From: Hyphomicrobiales bacterium
Lineage (GTDB): Bacteria; Pseudomonadota; Alphaproteobacteria; Rhizobiales; MH13
DNA length: 64,000 nucleotides
Assembly: GCA_017642935.1 (NCBI GenBank)
Contig: JAEPOK010000001.1
Location: 186,001 to 250,000, forward strand
Direction: 5' to 3'
Shown here: positions 33,102-42,410 of the stretch, piece after piece
How the letters are laid out: each line of letters opens with the position of its first letter
Numbering within the stretch: position 1 is the first letter of the stretch
Program-made: the position numbers and the translations under genes
Notes under the pieces: model-generated
Told to the model about the DNA's origin: nothing
Databases searched by the model: none
Seen by the model: the letters and a program-made list of their open reading frames with translations, nothing else

Positions 33102-35938
33102 TGGACAAGCCGTTCCAGCAGCGCTGGGATATGGACCTGATCGGCCTTGTAATTGCCGGTCATGACATACATGCCGATGTTGATGCCCGTGCGGTAGGCG
33201 AACTCGCGTTGCAGCCGATTGGGCGGTGAGGTGGCATAAAGCGGCCGTCCATCCGAGGAGAGCGCCCAAGCCGACGCCATATCATTGCCGGTGATCATGA
33301 TCGGGCTCACGCCGTCACCGCCGCGCGCTGGGCGATCGACATTAGCCGGGTCGTCTGGCAGCGCTTCCACCCAAAGCGGTCCCGTGGCGTAGCGACCGGG
33401 AAAGCTGTCGAGCAGATAAAAGCTTTTGGTGAGCACATGATCGTCGGGCACCGGCTCCAAGGGCGGAATGTCCAGCGCCGCCAGGAGCGTGCGCAGATTG
33501 GCGGTTTGCGCGCTGATCGAGGAGGTAGCGAAGTTGGAGGCTTCATCACGGGTGTCGAAGAGGATCGTGCCACCATTGTTCATATAGGCGTCGATGCGTG
33601 TGATCAGCCGGTCGGAGACAGCGATCGGCGTTTCCGGCATCGGCCAGTAGATCAGCGGATAGAAGGCAAGCTCATCGTCGGCAGGATCTATGGCCATCGG
33701 ATCGCCAGGTTCAAACGCGGTGCGCTGGGTGAGGATACGCGACAGACCGGAAAGGCCCTCGCGTGAGCGCTGATCGATCTGACGATCGCCGGTCACCACA
33801 TAGGCAAGTCGGGTGGAGTTCGCGGCAGCAATCATCCGACTGATCTGCGACTGCTCGGCGCTGTTGGATTGTGCAAGTGCGCTTGTTGGCGCGAGCTGGC
33901 CAGAAAACACGAGCCCAGCGGCCAGGACAGCAATGCTGGCAGCCGTCCCGGCGCGACGTGAACCAGCAAGGCCACCCAACGCGCCCGACAGGACAAGTAC
34001 GATGACCGCGTCCGCAAGGGCGAGCAGGGCGACCAGCGTAACAAGAGCCGGTCGCAACGAGATCGATTGATCTGCGCCGATTTCCAGTGGTTCCGCGCCG
34101 AGCTGCGCGGCGAGATCAGCATTGGCAAGGGTCAGTGTGGGTGGTTCGGCAAACAGGTTGAGCGCGCGCGGGCTCGCCGCCGGGCCGTAAAAGCCCGGTG
34201 GGTTGGTTACTGATGGCGCGGATGAACCGGTGCTGGCCGTCCAAGGCTCCGCATGTTGCGGCGGGCTGCCCAGCGTTCCGAAGGCATCAAGCGTGGTGCG
34301 CGGGGCGAGCAGGCTTTCGTCGCTTGGCGCTAGGCCTGCCCCAGCGTCCGAGCGTGTGGGCGCGAGTTCCACCAATCGTCCAAGCATATCCACAAAGAGG
34401 CCCGAGAGGGGCAGGTTGGACCAACCTGTGTCGGCGGTGACGTGGAACAGAACAAGTTGACCTGTTCCGCGCGCCTCGCCCGTGACCAAAGGCGTGGAGT
34501 CAGCCAATTCCGCATAAGTTCGTGCAGCGAGCGCGGCGCCCGGTTCGCTGAGCACTTGGCGTTCGATGGCCACGTCCTGCGGGATGAAAAGGCCAGCAAA
34601 CGGGCTGCCTGCGGCGAAGGGCGCGATGCTTTGCGGTTCCTCCCAGGTGAGCGCGCCGCCGAGTTGCCGATCGACCGCGCGCAGTGGCACGGGGATCAGG
34701 TCATCGTTGGATTGGGTGAGGCCGGTGGAGGCAAAGCGGATCAACACGCCGCCCTCCTCGATCCACGGCTCGAGCAACGACACGGTGGAAGGTATGAGGC
34801 TGGCGACATCGACCAGGACGATGACGTCGACGCCTTGGGCGATCATGGTATCGATTTCACCACTGGTGTCGCCAGAGCGCGGCACGACCACATCGGCGGT
34901 CGGACGCAATGCTCGCTCCACATAGGTTGTCCCGGAAAGGAGCGGCTGCGCCTCGTCGCGCCGCTCGGCGCCGACAATGCCAACGCGCCTGCGTTCCAGC
35001 CGATCATCAACCAGAACGACCTCGCCGGTATGGCGCGTAGGGACGATGGCGATGCGAGCAATATCATTGCGCAAATCAAGCGGCAGGTCGAAGGCAACGC
35101 GATTGCGAAGGTTGCCATCATCGTCAGTCAAAGCAACGAGCGCCAATTGGCGGCCAGAACCGTCCAACGCCGCGACGGAACGTGGATCAGCGACAGGTTC
35201 TTCGGTGGTGACCGCAGTCACGATGGCCGCTGGGCCATCAACGCCCCCATCCAGGCTTAGCGCCAGATCAGGCGTCTGGCCGGACACCAGGGCAATCGGC
35301 CGCTCGGACGCAAGCGATGTTAGCCATGCTTGGGTGTCATCATCAGGTGCCCAACCATTTGTCAGCCAGACGAGGGACGCGTCACGCCAACCGGGATTGG
35401 CCAACACCGTTTCAATATGAGCGCGCAAAGCGGATGAATCGGTCGCTACGGGTTGGGGCGCGATATTGGCGAGCATGGCCAGCGCGTCAGCCCGGTCACC
35501 GGGCAAAGGGGTGAGGGCCAACGGTTGCGGGAAGGCTGTTATGGCGACGGGGCGGCCTTCGGCGCTTGCCGCCTCAATGAGGCGGGTCGCCTGGTCTTGG
35601 CGCACGTCCCAAGCGGATGCCGTCGCCCAATCGCTCTGCATGACGATGAGCAGAGGGGTGTCGTTTGCGCCGGGCAGGGCAATCGGGTCCGACGCCCGCC
35701 AGACTGGGCCTGCAAAGGCGAGAATGAGCAAGGTCAAAAGCAGAAGGCGAAGGGCCAACAGCCACCAAGGTGTTTTGACCGGCGTTTCTTCAGCGTTGGT
35801 GAGCTTTTCCAGAAGGCGCAGCGGCGGGAAAGGCGTTGTTGCCGGTTGCGGCGGGGTCGCGCGCAACAGCCACCAAAGCGCCGGCAGCGCGAGCAGGCCG
35901 AGCAGTGCCAAGGGTGCAAGAAAGCTCACCGCGCTCAT
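33098..35938 (-). CDS. BatA-like / DUF4159 domain membrane protein
   Basis: This 946-residue inner-membrane protein starts with a BatA-type N-terminal region: helix FLAPLALLGLLALPALWWLLRATPP, then FPPLRLLEKLTNAEETPVKTPWW and helix LALRLLLLTLLILAFAGPVWR. A VWA-like domain and a long periplasmic part follow. Two helices lie near residues 660-720 (TLVALLALADAVIVLVLSGALGG and SIAVLAAGLVFSGQLAP). The C-terminus is a DUF4159 domain (LAYVVTGDRQIDQRSREGLSGLSRIL, then DELAFYPLIYWPMP and RIDAYMNNGGTILFDTRD). The gene starts immediately after the DUF58 stop (TAAATG). Exact function unknown. Confidence 0.87.
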   Translation of the reverse strand: MSAVSFLAPLALLGLLALPALWWLLRATPPQPATTPFPPLRLLEKLTNAEETPVKTPWWLLALRLLLLTLLILAFAGPVWRASDPIALPGANDTPLLIVMQSDWATASAWDVRQDQATRLIEAASAEGRPVAITAFPQPLALTPLPGDRADALAMLANIAPQPVATDSSALRAHIETVLANPGWRDASLVWLTNGWAPDDDTQAWLTSLASERPIALVSGQTPDLALSLDGGVDGPAAIVTAVTTEEPVADPRSVAALDGSGRQLALVALTDDDGNLRNRVAFDLPLDLRNDIARIAIVPTRHTGEVVLVDDRLERRRVGIVGAERRDEAQPLLSGTTYVERALRPTADVVVPRSGDTSGEIDTMIAQGVDVIVLVDVASLIPSTVSLLEPWIEEGGVLIRFASTGLTQSNDDLIPVPLRAVDRQLGGALTWEEPQSIAPFAAGSPFAGLFIPQDVAIERQVLSEPGAALAARTYAELADSTPLVTGEARGTGQLVLFHVTADTGWSNLPLSGLFVDMLGRLVELAPTRSDAGAGLAPSDESLLAPRTTLDAFGTLGSPPQHAEPWTASTGSSAPSVTNPPGFYGPAASPRALNLFAEPPTLTLANADLAAQLGAEPLEIGADQSISLRPALVTLVALLALADAVIVLVLSGALGGLAGSRRAGTAASIAVLAAGLVFSGQLAPTSALAQSNSAEQSQISRMIAAANSTRLAYVVTGDRQIDQRSREGLSGLSRILTQRTAFEPGDPMAIDPADDELAFYPLIYWPMPETPIAVSDRLITRIDAYMNNGGTILFDTRDEASNFATSSISAQTANLRTLLAALDIPPLEPVPDDHVLTKSFYLLDSFPGRYATGPLWVEALPDDPANVDRPARGGDGVSPIMITGNDMASAWALSSDGRPLYATSPPNRLQREFAYRTGINIGMYVMTGNYKADQVHIPALLERLVQ

Positions 35939-36880
35939 TTAGCGATCCCGCGCGCGCGACAGCGCTTCATGCACGCTGAGTAAAGGCGTGGCGGCGGGGC
36001 GGTCCGTGTGCGTGACCGTGTGGCTCCAGCCGCGCGCGCGTGCGATTTGCCGCAGCTCGTCGGTGAAAGCGCGGAACAGCGCCTGGTAGGGTTGCCGCCA
36101 GCTTTCGGCGCGCCCAGCCGTGATTTCGGAACTGTTCTTGCTGAGCGGCTGAAAGCGCATGCGCCCCTTAAAGGGAAAGGCTTCTTCGACCGGATCGATG
36201 ATTTGGACCAGATGCGCGCGTGCACCGCGCGAGACCAGTTGCTCGACCAGTCGGTCGCGGCTTGTCTCGTCGAAGAGAAAATCGGACAGGATGATCACAT
36301 CCTCGCGCGGTTTCACCGCTGTCATGTCCGACCAGCGATGTTTGCCAGATTTGTCTGTGTCGCGCGTGATCAGTTCCAGCGCCATGGTGTTGAGTGCGGC
36401 ATCACCGGTCTTGGGGCGCTCGCCGCCAATCAGCCCGACCCGTTCGCCGCCTTTGGTCAGCATGGCCGACAGGGCCAGCGCCATGACCACGGCGCGGTCG
36501 CGCTTGGGTTCGCGAGCGTCCGGAGAGGCAAAACGCATGGAGGACGACATGTCGACTGACAGGCGCACCGTGTGGGCGCTTTCCCACTCCATTTCGCGCA
36601 CGAAAAGCGCGTCGCCGCGCGCCGACCGCCGCCAGTCGATGCGGCTTGAGGCATCGCCCGAGCCGTACTGGCGAAACTGCCAGAAGGACTGGCCGGAGCC
36701 GGCGCGCTTGCGGCCGTGCAGGCCGGCAAGCAGCGAGGCGGCAAGGTTTTTCGCTTCCACCATCAAGTCCGGCATCGCATCGGCCAACGCGCGTGGGCGC
36801 GTGCCCAAGTCGAGCGGATCGAGCGGTGTTAGAGCGCCGGGGCCGCTGGATTGTGTGGTGCGCCGTGGAAGCGTGATCAC
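35939..36880 (-). CDS. DUF58 domain protein (MoxR-associated)
   Basis: The 313-residue protein is partner to MoxR AAA+ ATPases. The family core is clear: FWQFRQYGSGDASSRIDWRRSARGDALFVREMEWESAHTVRLSVDMSSSMRFAS, with the metal-ion-dependent adhesion motif DMSSS. A Rossmann-like strand follows in VIILSDFLFDETSRDRLVEQLVSRGARAHLVQIIDP. I start at GTG 36880, which overlaps the MoxR stop (GTGA); codons upstream belong to MoxR. It has no membrane helix, so it probably acts in the cytoplasm with MoxR to remodel or insert cofactors in envelope proteins encoded downstream. Confidence 0.87.
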   Translation of the reverse strand: MITLPRRTTQSSGPGALTPLDPLDLGTRPRALADAMPDLMVEAKNLAASLLAGLHGRKRAGSGQSFWQFRQYGSGDASSRIDWRRSARGDALFVREMEWESAHTVRLSVDMSSSMRFASPDAREPKRDRAVVMALALSAMLTKGGERVGLIGGERPKTGDAALNTMALELITRDTDKSGKHRWSDMTAVKPREDVIILSDFLFDETSRDRLVEQLVSRGARAHLVQIIDPVEEAFPFKGRMRFQPLSKNSSEITAGRAESWRQPYQALFRAFTDELRQIARARGWSHTVTHTDRPAATPLLSVHEALSRARDR

Positions 36881-37890
36881 AAAAGCGCCTCGACGAGTTT
36901 GGCAACCAGATCGCGACGGGTGACGCCTTCGGCGCGCGCTGCATAGGTCAGCGCCATCCGGTGGCGCAAAATTGGCTCGGCGAGCGCGGCGACATCGTCC
37001 TTGGACGGTGCGAAACGACCGTCGAGCAAAGCGCGGGCGCGGGTTGCCAGCATTAAGGCCTGCGATGCACGTGGTCCAGGTCCCCAATCGAGATGGTCGC
37101 CGACGACCGGATGCGCGCCCGCGCCGGGACGCGCGCCGCGCACGAGATCAAGGATCGCATCGGCAACCTGTTCGCCGACTGGCATGGCGCGGACAAGTTT
37201 TTGCGCTTCGATCAGTTCTTCCGGGCCCATGACGGACTGTGGCGGCGTCTCGGTTTCTCCCGTTGTCAGCCGCAGCATGGCGCGTTCGGATTCCCGGTCG
37301 GGAAAGCCGATCTCGATTTCGAGCAGGAACCGGTCAAGCTGCGCTTCCGGCAGCGGATAGGTGCCTTCCTGCTCGATCGGGTTCTGCGTGGCGAGCACAT
37401 GAAACGGGCTCGGTAGATCGTGGCGGGTGCCGGCCACCGTGACATGGTGTTCCTGCATCGCCTGCAACAAAGCCGACTGGGTCCGTGGGCTCGCCCGGTT
37501 GATCTCATCGGCCATCAAAAGCTGCGAAAAGATCGGACCTTCGATGAAGCGGAAGGCGCGCGATCCGGTTGCACTTTCTTCCAGGACTTCAGCGCCCAAA
37601 ATGTCGGACGGCAACAGGTCAGGCGTGAATTGCACCCGGCGGGCGCCAAGCGAGAGCACCGTGCCGAGCGTTTCGACGAGTTTGGTTTTCGCCAGGCCCG
37701 GCAGGCCGACCAGGAGTACGTGGCCGCCACAGAGCAGGCCGACCAAAGTGTTTTCGATCACTTGCTCCTGGCCAAGAATGGTCTTGCCGATGGCTGTCTT
37801 GGCGGCGGCTAGCCTGCCAGCCACCGCTTCGGCGCGGTCGGTGATCGCCGTTTCGGCATTGGCTTTGGGTTCCAATTGCGTATCCTGCAC
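36877..37890 (-). CDS. MoxR family AAA+ ATPase
   Basis: This 337-residue ATPase leads a four-gene operon. Walker A is VLLVGLPGLAKTKLVETLG, Walker B LLMADEINRASPRTQSALLQAMQEH, sensor 1 VLATQNPIEQEGTYPLPEAQLDRF, all diagnostic of MoxR proteins. The start is GTG 37890 with TTAGGAG at proper spacing. MoxR proteins act as chaperones for enzyme activation or metal-cofactor insertion, usually with VWA-domain partners; those partners are the next genes here. Confidence 0.93.
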   Translation of the reverse strand: MQDTQLEPKANAETAITDRAEAVAGRLAAAKTAIGKTILGQEQVIENTLVGLLCGGHVLLVGLPGLAKTKLVETLGTVLSLGARRVQFTPDLLPSDILGAEVLEESATGSRAFRFIEGPIFSQLLMADEINRASPRTQSALLQAMQEHHVTVAGTRHDLPSPFHVLATQNPIEQEGTYPLPEAQLDRFLLEIEIGFPDRESERAMLRLTTGETETPPQSVMGPEELIEAQKLVRAMPVGEQVADAILDLVRGARPGAGAHPVVGDHLDWGPGPRASQALMLATRARALLDGRFAPSKDDVAALAEPILRHRMALTYAARAEGVTRRDLVAKLVEALL

Positions 37891-38191
37891 GTGATGCTCC
37901 TAAGGGCGGCAATTCTCTGGTGAATAAAGTTGGCGCACGATCGAATCTGGGCAACGCGCCACCTTATCGGCACCGTTCATGGCGCCTTTTTGTCGTCGCC
38001 CGTGTTGGCCTTTGTCTGCCCTCGCGGAGGATTCTCAAAGGCTGGTCGGTTGGAGGCTGCGCAATCTGTGCGCCAGACGCAAGGTCCAAAGGTCGCTTCT
38101 GCGCTCACCATATGGTGAAAACTAGGGTCTCTATGGGATTTGGAAACGTCAAATGGTGGGATTGAGCACCGCTGAGCCAGCGTAAGACAGG
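37891..38191. other. Divergent intergenic region between MoxR operon and DUF1285 operon
   Basis: 301 bases without a gene. Both promoters should be here. The only distinct element is TCACCATATGGTGA at 38105-38118, a perfect 14-base palindrome that could be a binding site for a regulator. It lies 74 bases before the DUF1285 start codon and over 200 before the MoxR start. Confidence 0.45.
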
Positions 38192-38749
38192 ATGACCACC
38201 ACCTCGTTTGAAAACCTTTTGTTTGCGGCTGGATCGGGCAAGCGCACGCCGCCTGTCGAGCGCTGGAACCCTGAACTTTGTGGCGCCATCGACATTCGTA
38301 TTGCCGCCGATGGGACCTGGTTTCATGAAGGCAGGGCGATCCAGCGTACTCGGCTTGCCAAGCTCTTTTCTTCGCTCTTGCGCAAAGATGGGGATGGCGT
38401 GACCTATCTTGTCACGCCGCATGAAAAGCTCGCCATCCAGGTCGACGATGCGCCGCTCGTCGTCGTCGACTACGCTGCGAAGCAAGGCCTCGACGGGGAG
38501 GTATTGGTGTTGCGTACGTCGATGGATGATGTGGTCGAGGTTGGCGCTGATCATCCGGTGCGTTTCGCGCTGGAAGTTGGCAGTGAGGGCGTGAAGCCTT
38601 ATGTGCTTGTCCGTGGCCGGATCGACGCGCTGCTCAATAGGGCCACGACCATTGCTCTTCTCAACGACGAGCGCTTTGTCGATCTGGATGGGCAAACGCC
38701 CGTGCTGCGTTCCGGCGCAGCGATCTTTCCAGTTTTGCCCGCCGATTGA
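38192..38749 (+). CDS. DUF1285 domain protein
   Basis: The 185-residue protein belongs to a family conserved in alphaproteobacteria with no proven role. Recognisable stretches are PPVERWNPELCGAIDIRIAADGTWFHEGRAIQRTRLAKLFSSLLRKDGDG and YLVTPHEKLAIQVDDAPLVVV. No signal peptide or membrane segment is seen. It is first in a tight cluster with CoA pyrophosphatase, DUF6111 and CCA transferase, an arrangement common in Hyphomicrobiales. Confidence 0.87.
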   Translation: MTTTSFENLLFAAGSGKRTPPVERWNPELCGAIDIRIAADGTWFHEGRAIQRTRLAKLFSSLLRKDGDGVTYLVTPHEKLAIQVDDAPLVVVDYAAKQGLDGEVLVLRTSMDDVVEVGADHPVRFALEVGSEGVKPYVLVRGRIDALLNRATTIALLNDERFVDLDGQTPVLRSGAAIFPVLPAD

Positions 38750-38781
38750 GCCAATCTCCTTTTTTCGCTTAGGAACCTTTT

Positions 38782-39474
38782 TTGTCGAACCAGGCACAAC
38801 CTTTCGCCAATCAGCCTGAACTGCCGGCTGGGCTAGATGGCCATCGTCTCGCCAATGCGTTGTTTGAGTCCCTGACCAACGACCAGCCGGTCGTTTCGAG
38901 TGATGCGCAGGCCGATGATCCGTCCGGCGATCATGTTCTCAACCCTGATTTTGCGACCTTTCGACCGAAAAACGGTCTGAAACCGGCTGCGGTACTGATC
39001 GCCATCGATATGGCTAAGGCCGAGCCAGACGTGACATTGACGGTGCGGACCAGCACGTTGAGCGCTCATGCCGGTCAGATCGCCTTTCCCGGAGGGCGAA
39101 TGGATCCCGGCGAGGTTCCCGAAGAGACGGCGCTCCGCGAGGCGGAGGAAGAAATCGCGCTGTCGCCGGGCGCGGTGGAGGTGCAAGGGTTCTTGCCCAG
39201 TTATGCCTCGCGCACCGGCTACCGTGTCTATCCAGTCGTCGGAGCACTTGATGGCTTGCCGCCGCTTTCGCCGAGCCCGGCGGAGGTCGACAGCATCTTT
39301 CAGGTGCCGTTGTCGTTCCTGCTCGATCCCACCAACGCGGAACGCACGAGCCGTGTGTTTGAAGGCAAAGAGCGCTATTTTTATACCTACCGATTTGAGA
39401 ATCATGCCATCTGGGGTTTGACGGCGGGTATCGTGCACCACATGTCAGAACGGTTGATCTCTCACCTCACTTAA
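38782..39474 (+). CDS. CoA pyrophosphatase (NUDIX, NudL-like)
   Basis: This 230-residue enzyme cleaves coenzyme A to phosphopantetheine and 3',5'-ADP. The CoA-specific signature precedes the NUDIX box: LTVRTSTLSAHAGQIAFPGGRMD, then PGEVPEETALREAEEEIAL. In the box the usual Gly before the last residue is Ala (EEIAL). The start is a TTG at 38782 with AGGA eight or nine bases before it; no ATG precedes the domain. Cytosolic. Lies between DUF1285 and DUF6111. Confidence 0.9.
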   Translation: MSNQAQPFANQPELPAGLDGHRLANALFESLTNDQPVVSSDAQADDPSGDHVLNPDFATFRPKNGLKPAAVLIAIDMAKAEPDVTLTVRTSTLSAHAGQIAFPGGRMDPGEVPEETALREAEEEIALSPGAVEVQGFLPSYASRTGYRVYPVVGALDGLPPLSPSPAEVDSIFQVPLSFLLDPTNAERTSRVFEGKERYFYTYRFENHAIWGLTAGIVHHMSERLISHLT

Positions 39475-39498
39475 CGCTTCGGCCAATGGAGTTTTCGC

Positions 39499-39753
39499 GT
39501 GCTGCGTATAGCCATCATCAATCTGGCGCTGTTTCTTGTCCCGTTCGCCCTCTACCTTTTGTGGACAACGGTGCGCGGCAAGCGCTCCGACATGCCGTTT
39601 TACTGGCTTGTCGGATCGGGCGTAGCGCTGGTTCTGGTGGCGATGATCGCTTTTGCTCAGTTCGAAACCGGGGACGTGACAGGTCAGTATGAGCCACCAC
39701 GGTTCGAGAACGGCGAGATCGTGCCGGGCCGGATCGTCGAACCGGTTGAATGA
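39499..39753 (+). CDS. DUF6111 family small membrane protein
   Basis: The 84-residue protein has two membrane helices (IAIINLALFLVPFALYLLW and FYWLVGSGVALVLVAMIAFA) and a short polar C-terminal tail with PPRFENGEIVPGRIVE. It starts at GTG 39499 and its stop overlaps the start of the CCA transferase (ATGA), so the two are coupled. Function unknown; the family is widespread in Hyphomicrobiales at this location. Confidence 0.82.
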   Translation: MLRIAIINLALFLVPFALYLLWTTVRGKRSDMPFYWLVGSGVALVLVAMIAFAQFETGDVTGQYEPPRFENGEIVPGRIVEPVE

Positions 39754-40997
39754 GTGAGCCGCTTCGCGACCTTTTAGAGCGACCAGGCGTCCGCCCGGTT
39801 CTTAAGGCTATCGCGCAAGACGACGATGACGCCTGGCTGGTTGGTGGCTGCGTACGCAACGCGCTGCTGGGTCAGCCGATCAGCGACATCGATATCGCCA
39901 CGCAGGCGCTGCCGGAAATCGTGACCGCGCGGAGCGAAGCTGCCGGGCTCAAAGCTGTGCCGACGGGCATAGAGCATGGCACCGTGACCGTAGTGGTCGA
40001 TCACCATCCAATAGAAGTGACGACGCTGCGCCGTGACGTTGAAACTGACGGCAGGCGGGCCGTTGTGGCCTTCAGCCGCGAACTGGCGGAAGATGCCGGC
40101 CGGCGCGACTTCACGATGAACGCGCTTTATGTCGATCGCGCTGGCGCCCTCCACGACCCGGTCGGCGGCCTTGAAGATCTGGAAGCGCGGCGGGTGCGCT
40201 TCATTGGTGATGCGGGCACACGCATCCGCGAGGATTATCTGCGCACGCTGCGCTATTTCCGGTTTTACGGCTGGTATGGCCACGGCTCGCCGGATCGCAA
40301 GGCGATCAAAGCCATCGTCGCCAATAAATCCGGGCTGACCTCTTTGTCGGCTGAACGGGTTTGGGCGGAGCTGAAAAAGATACTCGCCGCGCCACAGGTC
40401 ACCCGCTCGCTGCTTTGGATGCGCCAGACCGGCGTCTATCAGGTCGTGCTGCCCGAAAGCGGCGATATGGATGGGTTCGCCCGGTTCATACGGCTGGAAG
40501 AGGCCGTTGGCATACGAGCTAATCCTTTGCTGCGGCTAATGGCGCTGCTGCCGCCGCGGGCGCTGGACCGTGTGCAGGATTTGGCCAAGCGGCTGAAGCT
40601 ATCCGGCGCCGAGCGCGAACGGTTGGTGTCGGCCATGAAGGCCGATGCGGTGCTCGACACGTTGCAACTCGATGACCCGAAACCCTTGCGCGCTGCCCTT
40701 TACGATCATGGCGGGCGGGCGGTGCGCGATGTTTTGGTTTTGCAGGCTGCCAGGGCGCTCGATGCCGATCCGGAACAGCCCTTGCCGGATGGCGTTGCCG
40801 ACCGGGTCGCTCGGCTTTGGAACCTCTCCGACACCTGGACCAAACCTGACTTGCCCGTCTCCGGCAATGATCTGTTGGGGCGGGGCATCCCGGCCGGCCC
40901 GCAACTGGGGGCCGCGCTGAAAGTGATGGAGGGCGCCTGGGTCGCTTCAGATTTCACGATGACCCGCGACGATCTGCTGGCTGTGTTGAAATCCTAA
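39750..40997 (+). CDS. cca: CCA tRNA nucleotidyltransferase
   Basis: This 415-residue enzyme adds or repairs the 3' CCA end of tRNAs. The class II nucleotidyltransferase head is clear: AWLVGGCVRNALLGQPISDIDIATQALPE with the catalytic DxD, then RRDVETDGRRAVVAFSRELAEDAGRRDFTMNALYVD. The neck and RNA-binding parts follow (RIREDYLRTLRYFRFYGWYG). Its C-terminus is the longer alphaproteobacterial form. The start overlaps the DUF6111 stop and its own stop overlaps the end of the convergent GNAT pseudogene by four bases. Confidence 0.92.
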   Translation: MSEPLRDLLERPGVRPVLKAIAQDDDDAWLVGGCVRNALLGQPISDIDIATQALPEIVTARSEAAGLKAVPTGIEHGTVTVVVDHHPIEVTTLRRDVETDGRRAVVAFSRELAEDAGRRDFTMNALYVDRAGALHDPVGGLEDLEARRVRFIGDAGTRIREDYLRTLRYFRFYGWYGHGSPDRKAIKAIVANKSGLTSLSAERVWAELKKILAAPQVTRSLLWMRQTGVYQVVLPESGDMDGFARFIRLEEAVGIRANPLLRLMALLPPRALDRVQDLAKRLKLSGAERERLVSAMKADAVLDTLQLDDPKPLRAALYDHGGRAVRDVLVLQAARALDADPEQPLPDGVADRVARLWNLSDTWTKPDLPVSGNDLLGRGIPAGPQLGAALKVMEGAWVASDFTMTRDDLLAVLKS

Positions 40998-41478
40998 CCG
41001 GCTCTCTCTGCCAGCGATTCTAAGGCCTCACCATCCCAGCGCAGATAGGCTTTGCGCGTGTCGATTGCGCCCAAGCGTTCGTACAGCGCTCGCGCGCCAT
41101 CGTTCCCTGCATCCACGGTGAGATCGAACCGAGCGCCTTTGCGGCGCAGCGTTTCCTTAGCGCAAGCCTTGATAAGAGCCTCGCCAATGCCTTCGCCGCG
41201 AGCGGCGCTCGCGACATAAATGTCTTTCAAGAACCATGCAGTGTCGAGGTTGCCAGCTGGAAACAGGGGGCAAATGACCGCGTGGCCGACAAGTGACTTG
41301 TCTTTGACGGCCACGAGCATGACGCTGTCGCTGGTCTTGTCGAACAATGGGTTAGGCGCCGACGTGCCGTGCTTTCATCAATGGCCTCATCGCCTTGGTA
41401 GTGCGTTTCCATTTCAAGGCAGAGCGGCACCAGCGCTGGGACATCGCTTAGCGTTGCCAATCGAATGCTGAAACTCAC
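40994..41478 (-). pseudogene. GNAT family N-acetyltransferase, frameshifted
   Basis: The acetyltransferase is split over two reading frames. The first begins at GTG 41478, overlapping the hemF stop (GTGA), and reads [43 protein letters not shown]. The second, open down to 40994, reads PLFDKTSDSVMLVAVKDKSLVGHAVICPLFP, then FLKDIYVASAARGEGIGEALIKACAKETLRRKG with the GNAT acetyl-CoA loop, and ends ALYERLGAIDTRKAYLRWDG. The total span is 485 bases, one short of a multiple of three. One extra G in the GGG at 41349-41351 would join the halves into about 161 residues, the normal size. It is either a real lesion or a base-calling error. Confidence 0.8.
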
Positions 41479-42410
41479 GGCCAGCGGACCTCGGGGGGCA
41501 TGGACGACAAAATGGCGTCGACATTGCCGCCCGTTTTCAGACCGAAGATGGTGCCACGGTCGTAGAGCAGGTTGAACTCGACATAGCGCCCGCGCCGGAC
41601 CAACTGTTCGTGCCGCTGCTCTTCGGTGAAGGGCGTGTCCCAATTGGCGCGAACAAGCTTGGGATAGATATCGGCAAAGCCGCGCCCAACCGACTGGGTA
41701 AGCGTGAAGTCGGCATCCCAGTTTCCCGAATTCAGATAGTCGTAGAAAATGCCGCCAATGCCGCGCGGTTCGTCGCGGTGGGGCAGATAGAAATAGTCCT
41801 CACACCAGGCTTTGAGCGCCGGGTAATCGGCCTGTGCATGGCCTTCGCACGCCATCTCCATCGCTTCATGGAAGGCAATGGTGTCTGGGTCGGTCTGGTT
41901 GCGCCGTGCATCGAGAACCGGCGTCAGGTCTGCGCCGCCGCCAAACCATTGGCGTGTCGTGACGACCATGCGGGTGTTCATATGCACGGCTGGAATGTTC
42001 GGGTTGCGCATGTGGGCGATGAGTGAGATGCCGGCCGCCCAAAACCTTGGATCCTCCTCCGCGCCTGGGATTTGCTTTTGGAAAGCGGGCGCAAATGTGC
42101 CGTGGACGGTTGAGACGTGCACACCCACTTTTTCAAAGATACGGCCTTTCATCAGCCCCATCGTGCCACCGCCACCAGGCGTGCCGTCATGATTTGTGCG
42201 CTCGTGCGGAATCAATCGGAAGCGACCGGGCTCATATCCCTCGGTGCCAGGTTTATCATCGGCCTCATCTTCAATGCGCTCGAACGCGCCGACGATCTGA
42301 TCGCGCAACTGCGCAAACCAAGCCTGCGCGGCGTCTTTCTTTGTGTCGATATCACTTGGCAAGCCAGGTTTGAGCTGATCGGGCGAGAAAATCGGCGTGA
42401 AGGCTGTCAT
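41475..42410 (-). CDS. hemF: Oxygen-dependent coproporphyrinogen III oxidase
   Basis: This cytosolic enzyme of haem synthesis, 311 residues, decarboxylates coproporphyrinogen III to protoporphyrinogen IX with O2. Diagnostic stretches are [81 protein letters not shown] and [35 protein letters not shown]. Its start overlaps the trmL stop (ATGA) and its stop overlaps the GNAT start. Only the aerobic enzyme is visible here. Confidence 0.95.
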   Translation of the reverse strand: MTAFTPIFSPDQLKPGLPSDIDTKKDAAQAWFAQLRDQIVGAFERIEDEADDKPGTEGYEPGRFRLIPHERTNHDGTPGGGGTMGLMKGRIFEKVGVHVSTVHGTFAPAFQKQIPGAEEDPRFWAAGISLIAHMRNPNIPAVHMNTRMVVTTRQWFGGGADLTPVLDARRNQTDPDTIAFHEAMEMACEGHAQADYPALKAWCEDYFYLPHRDEPRGIGGIFYDYLNSGNWDADFTLTQSVGRGFADIYPKLVRANWDTPFTEEQRHEQLVRRGRYVEFNLLYDRGTIFGLKTGGNVDAILSSMPPEVRWP

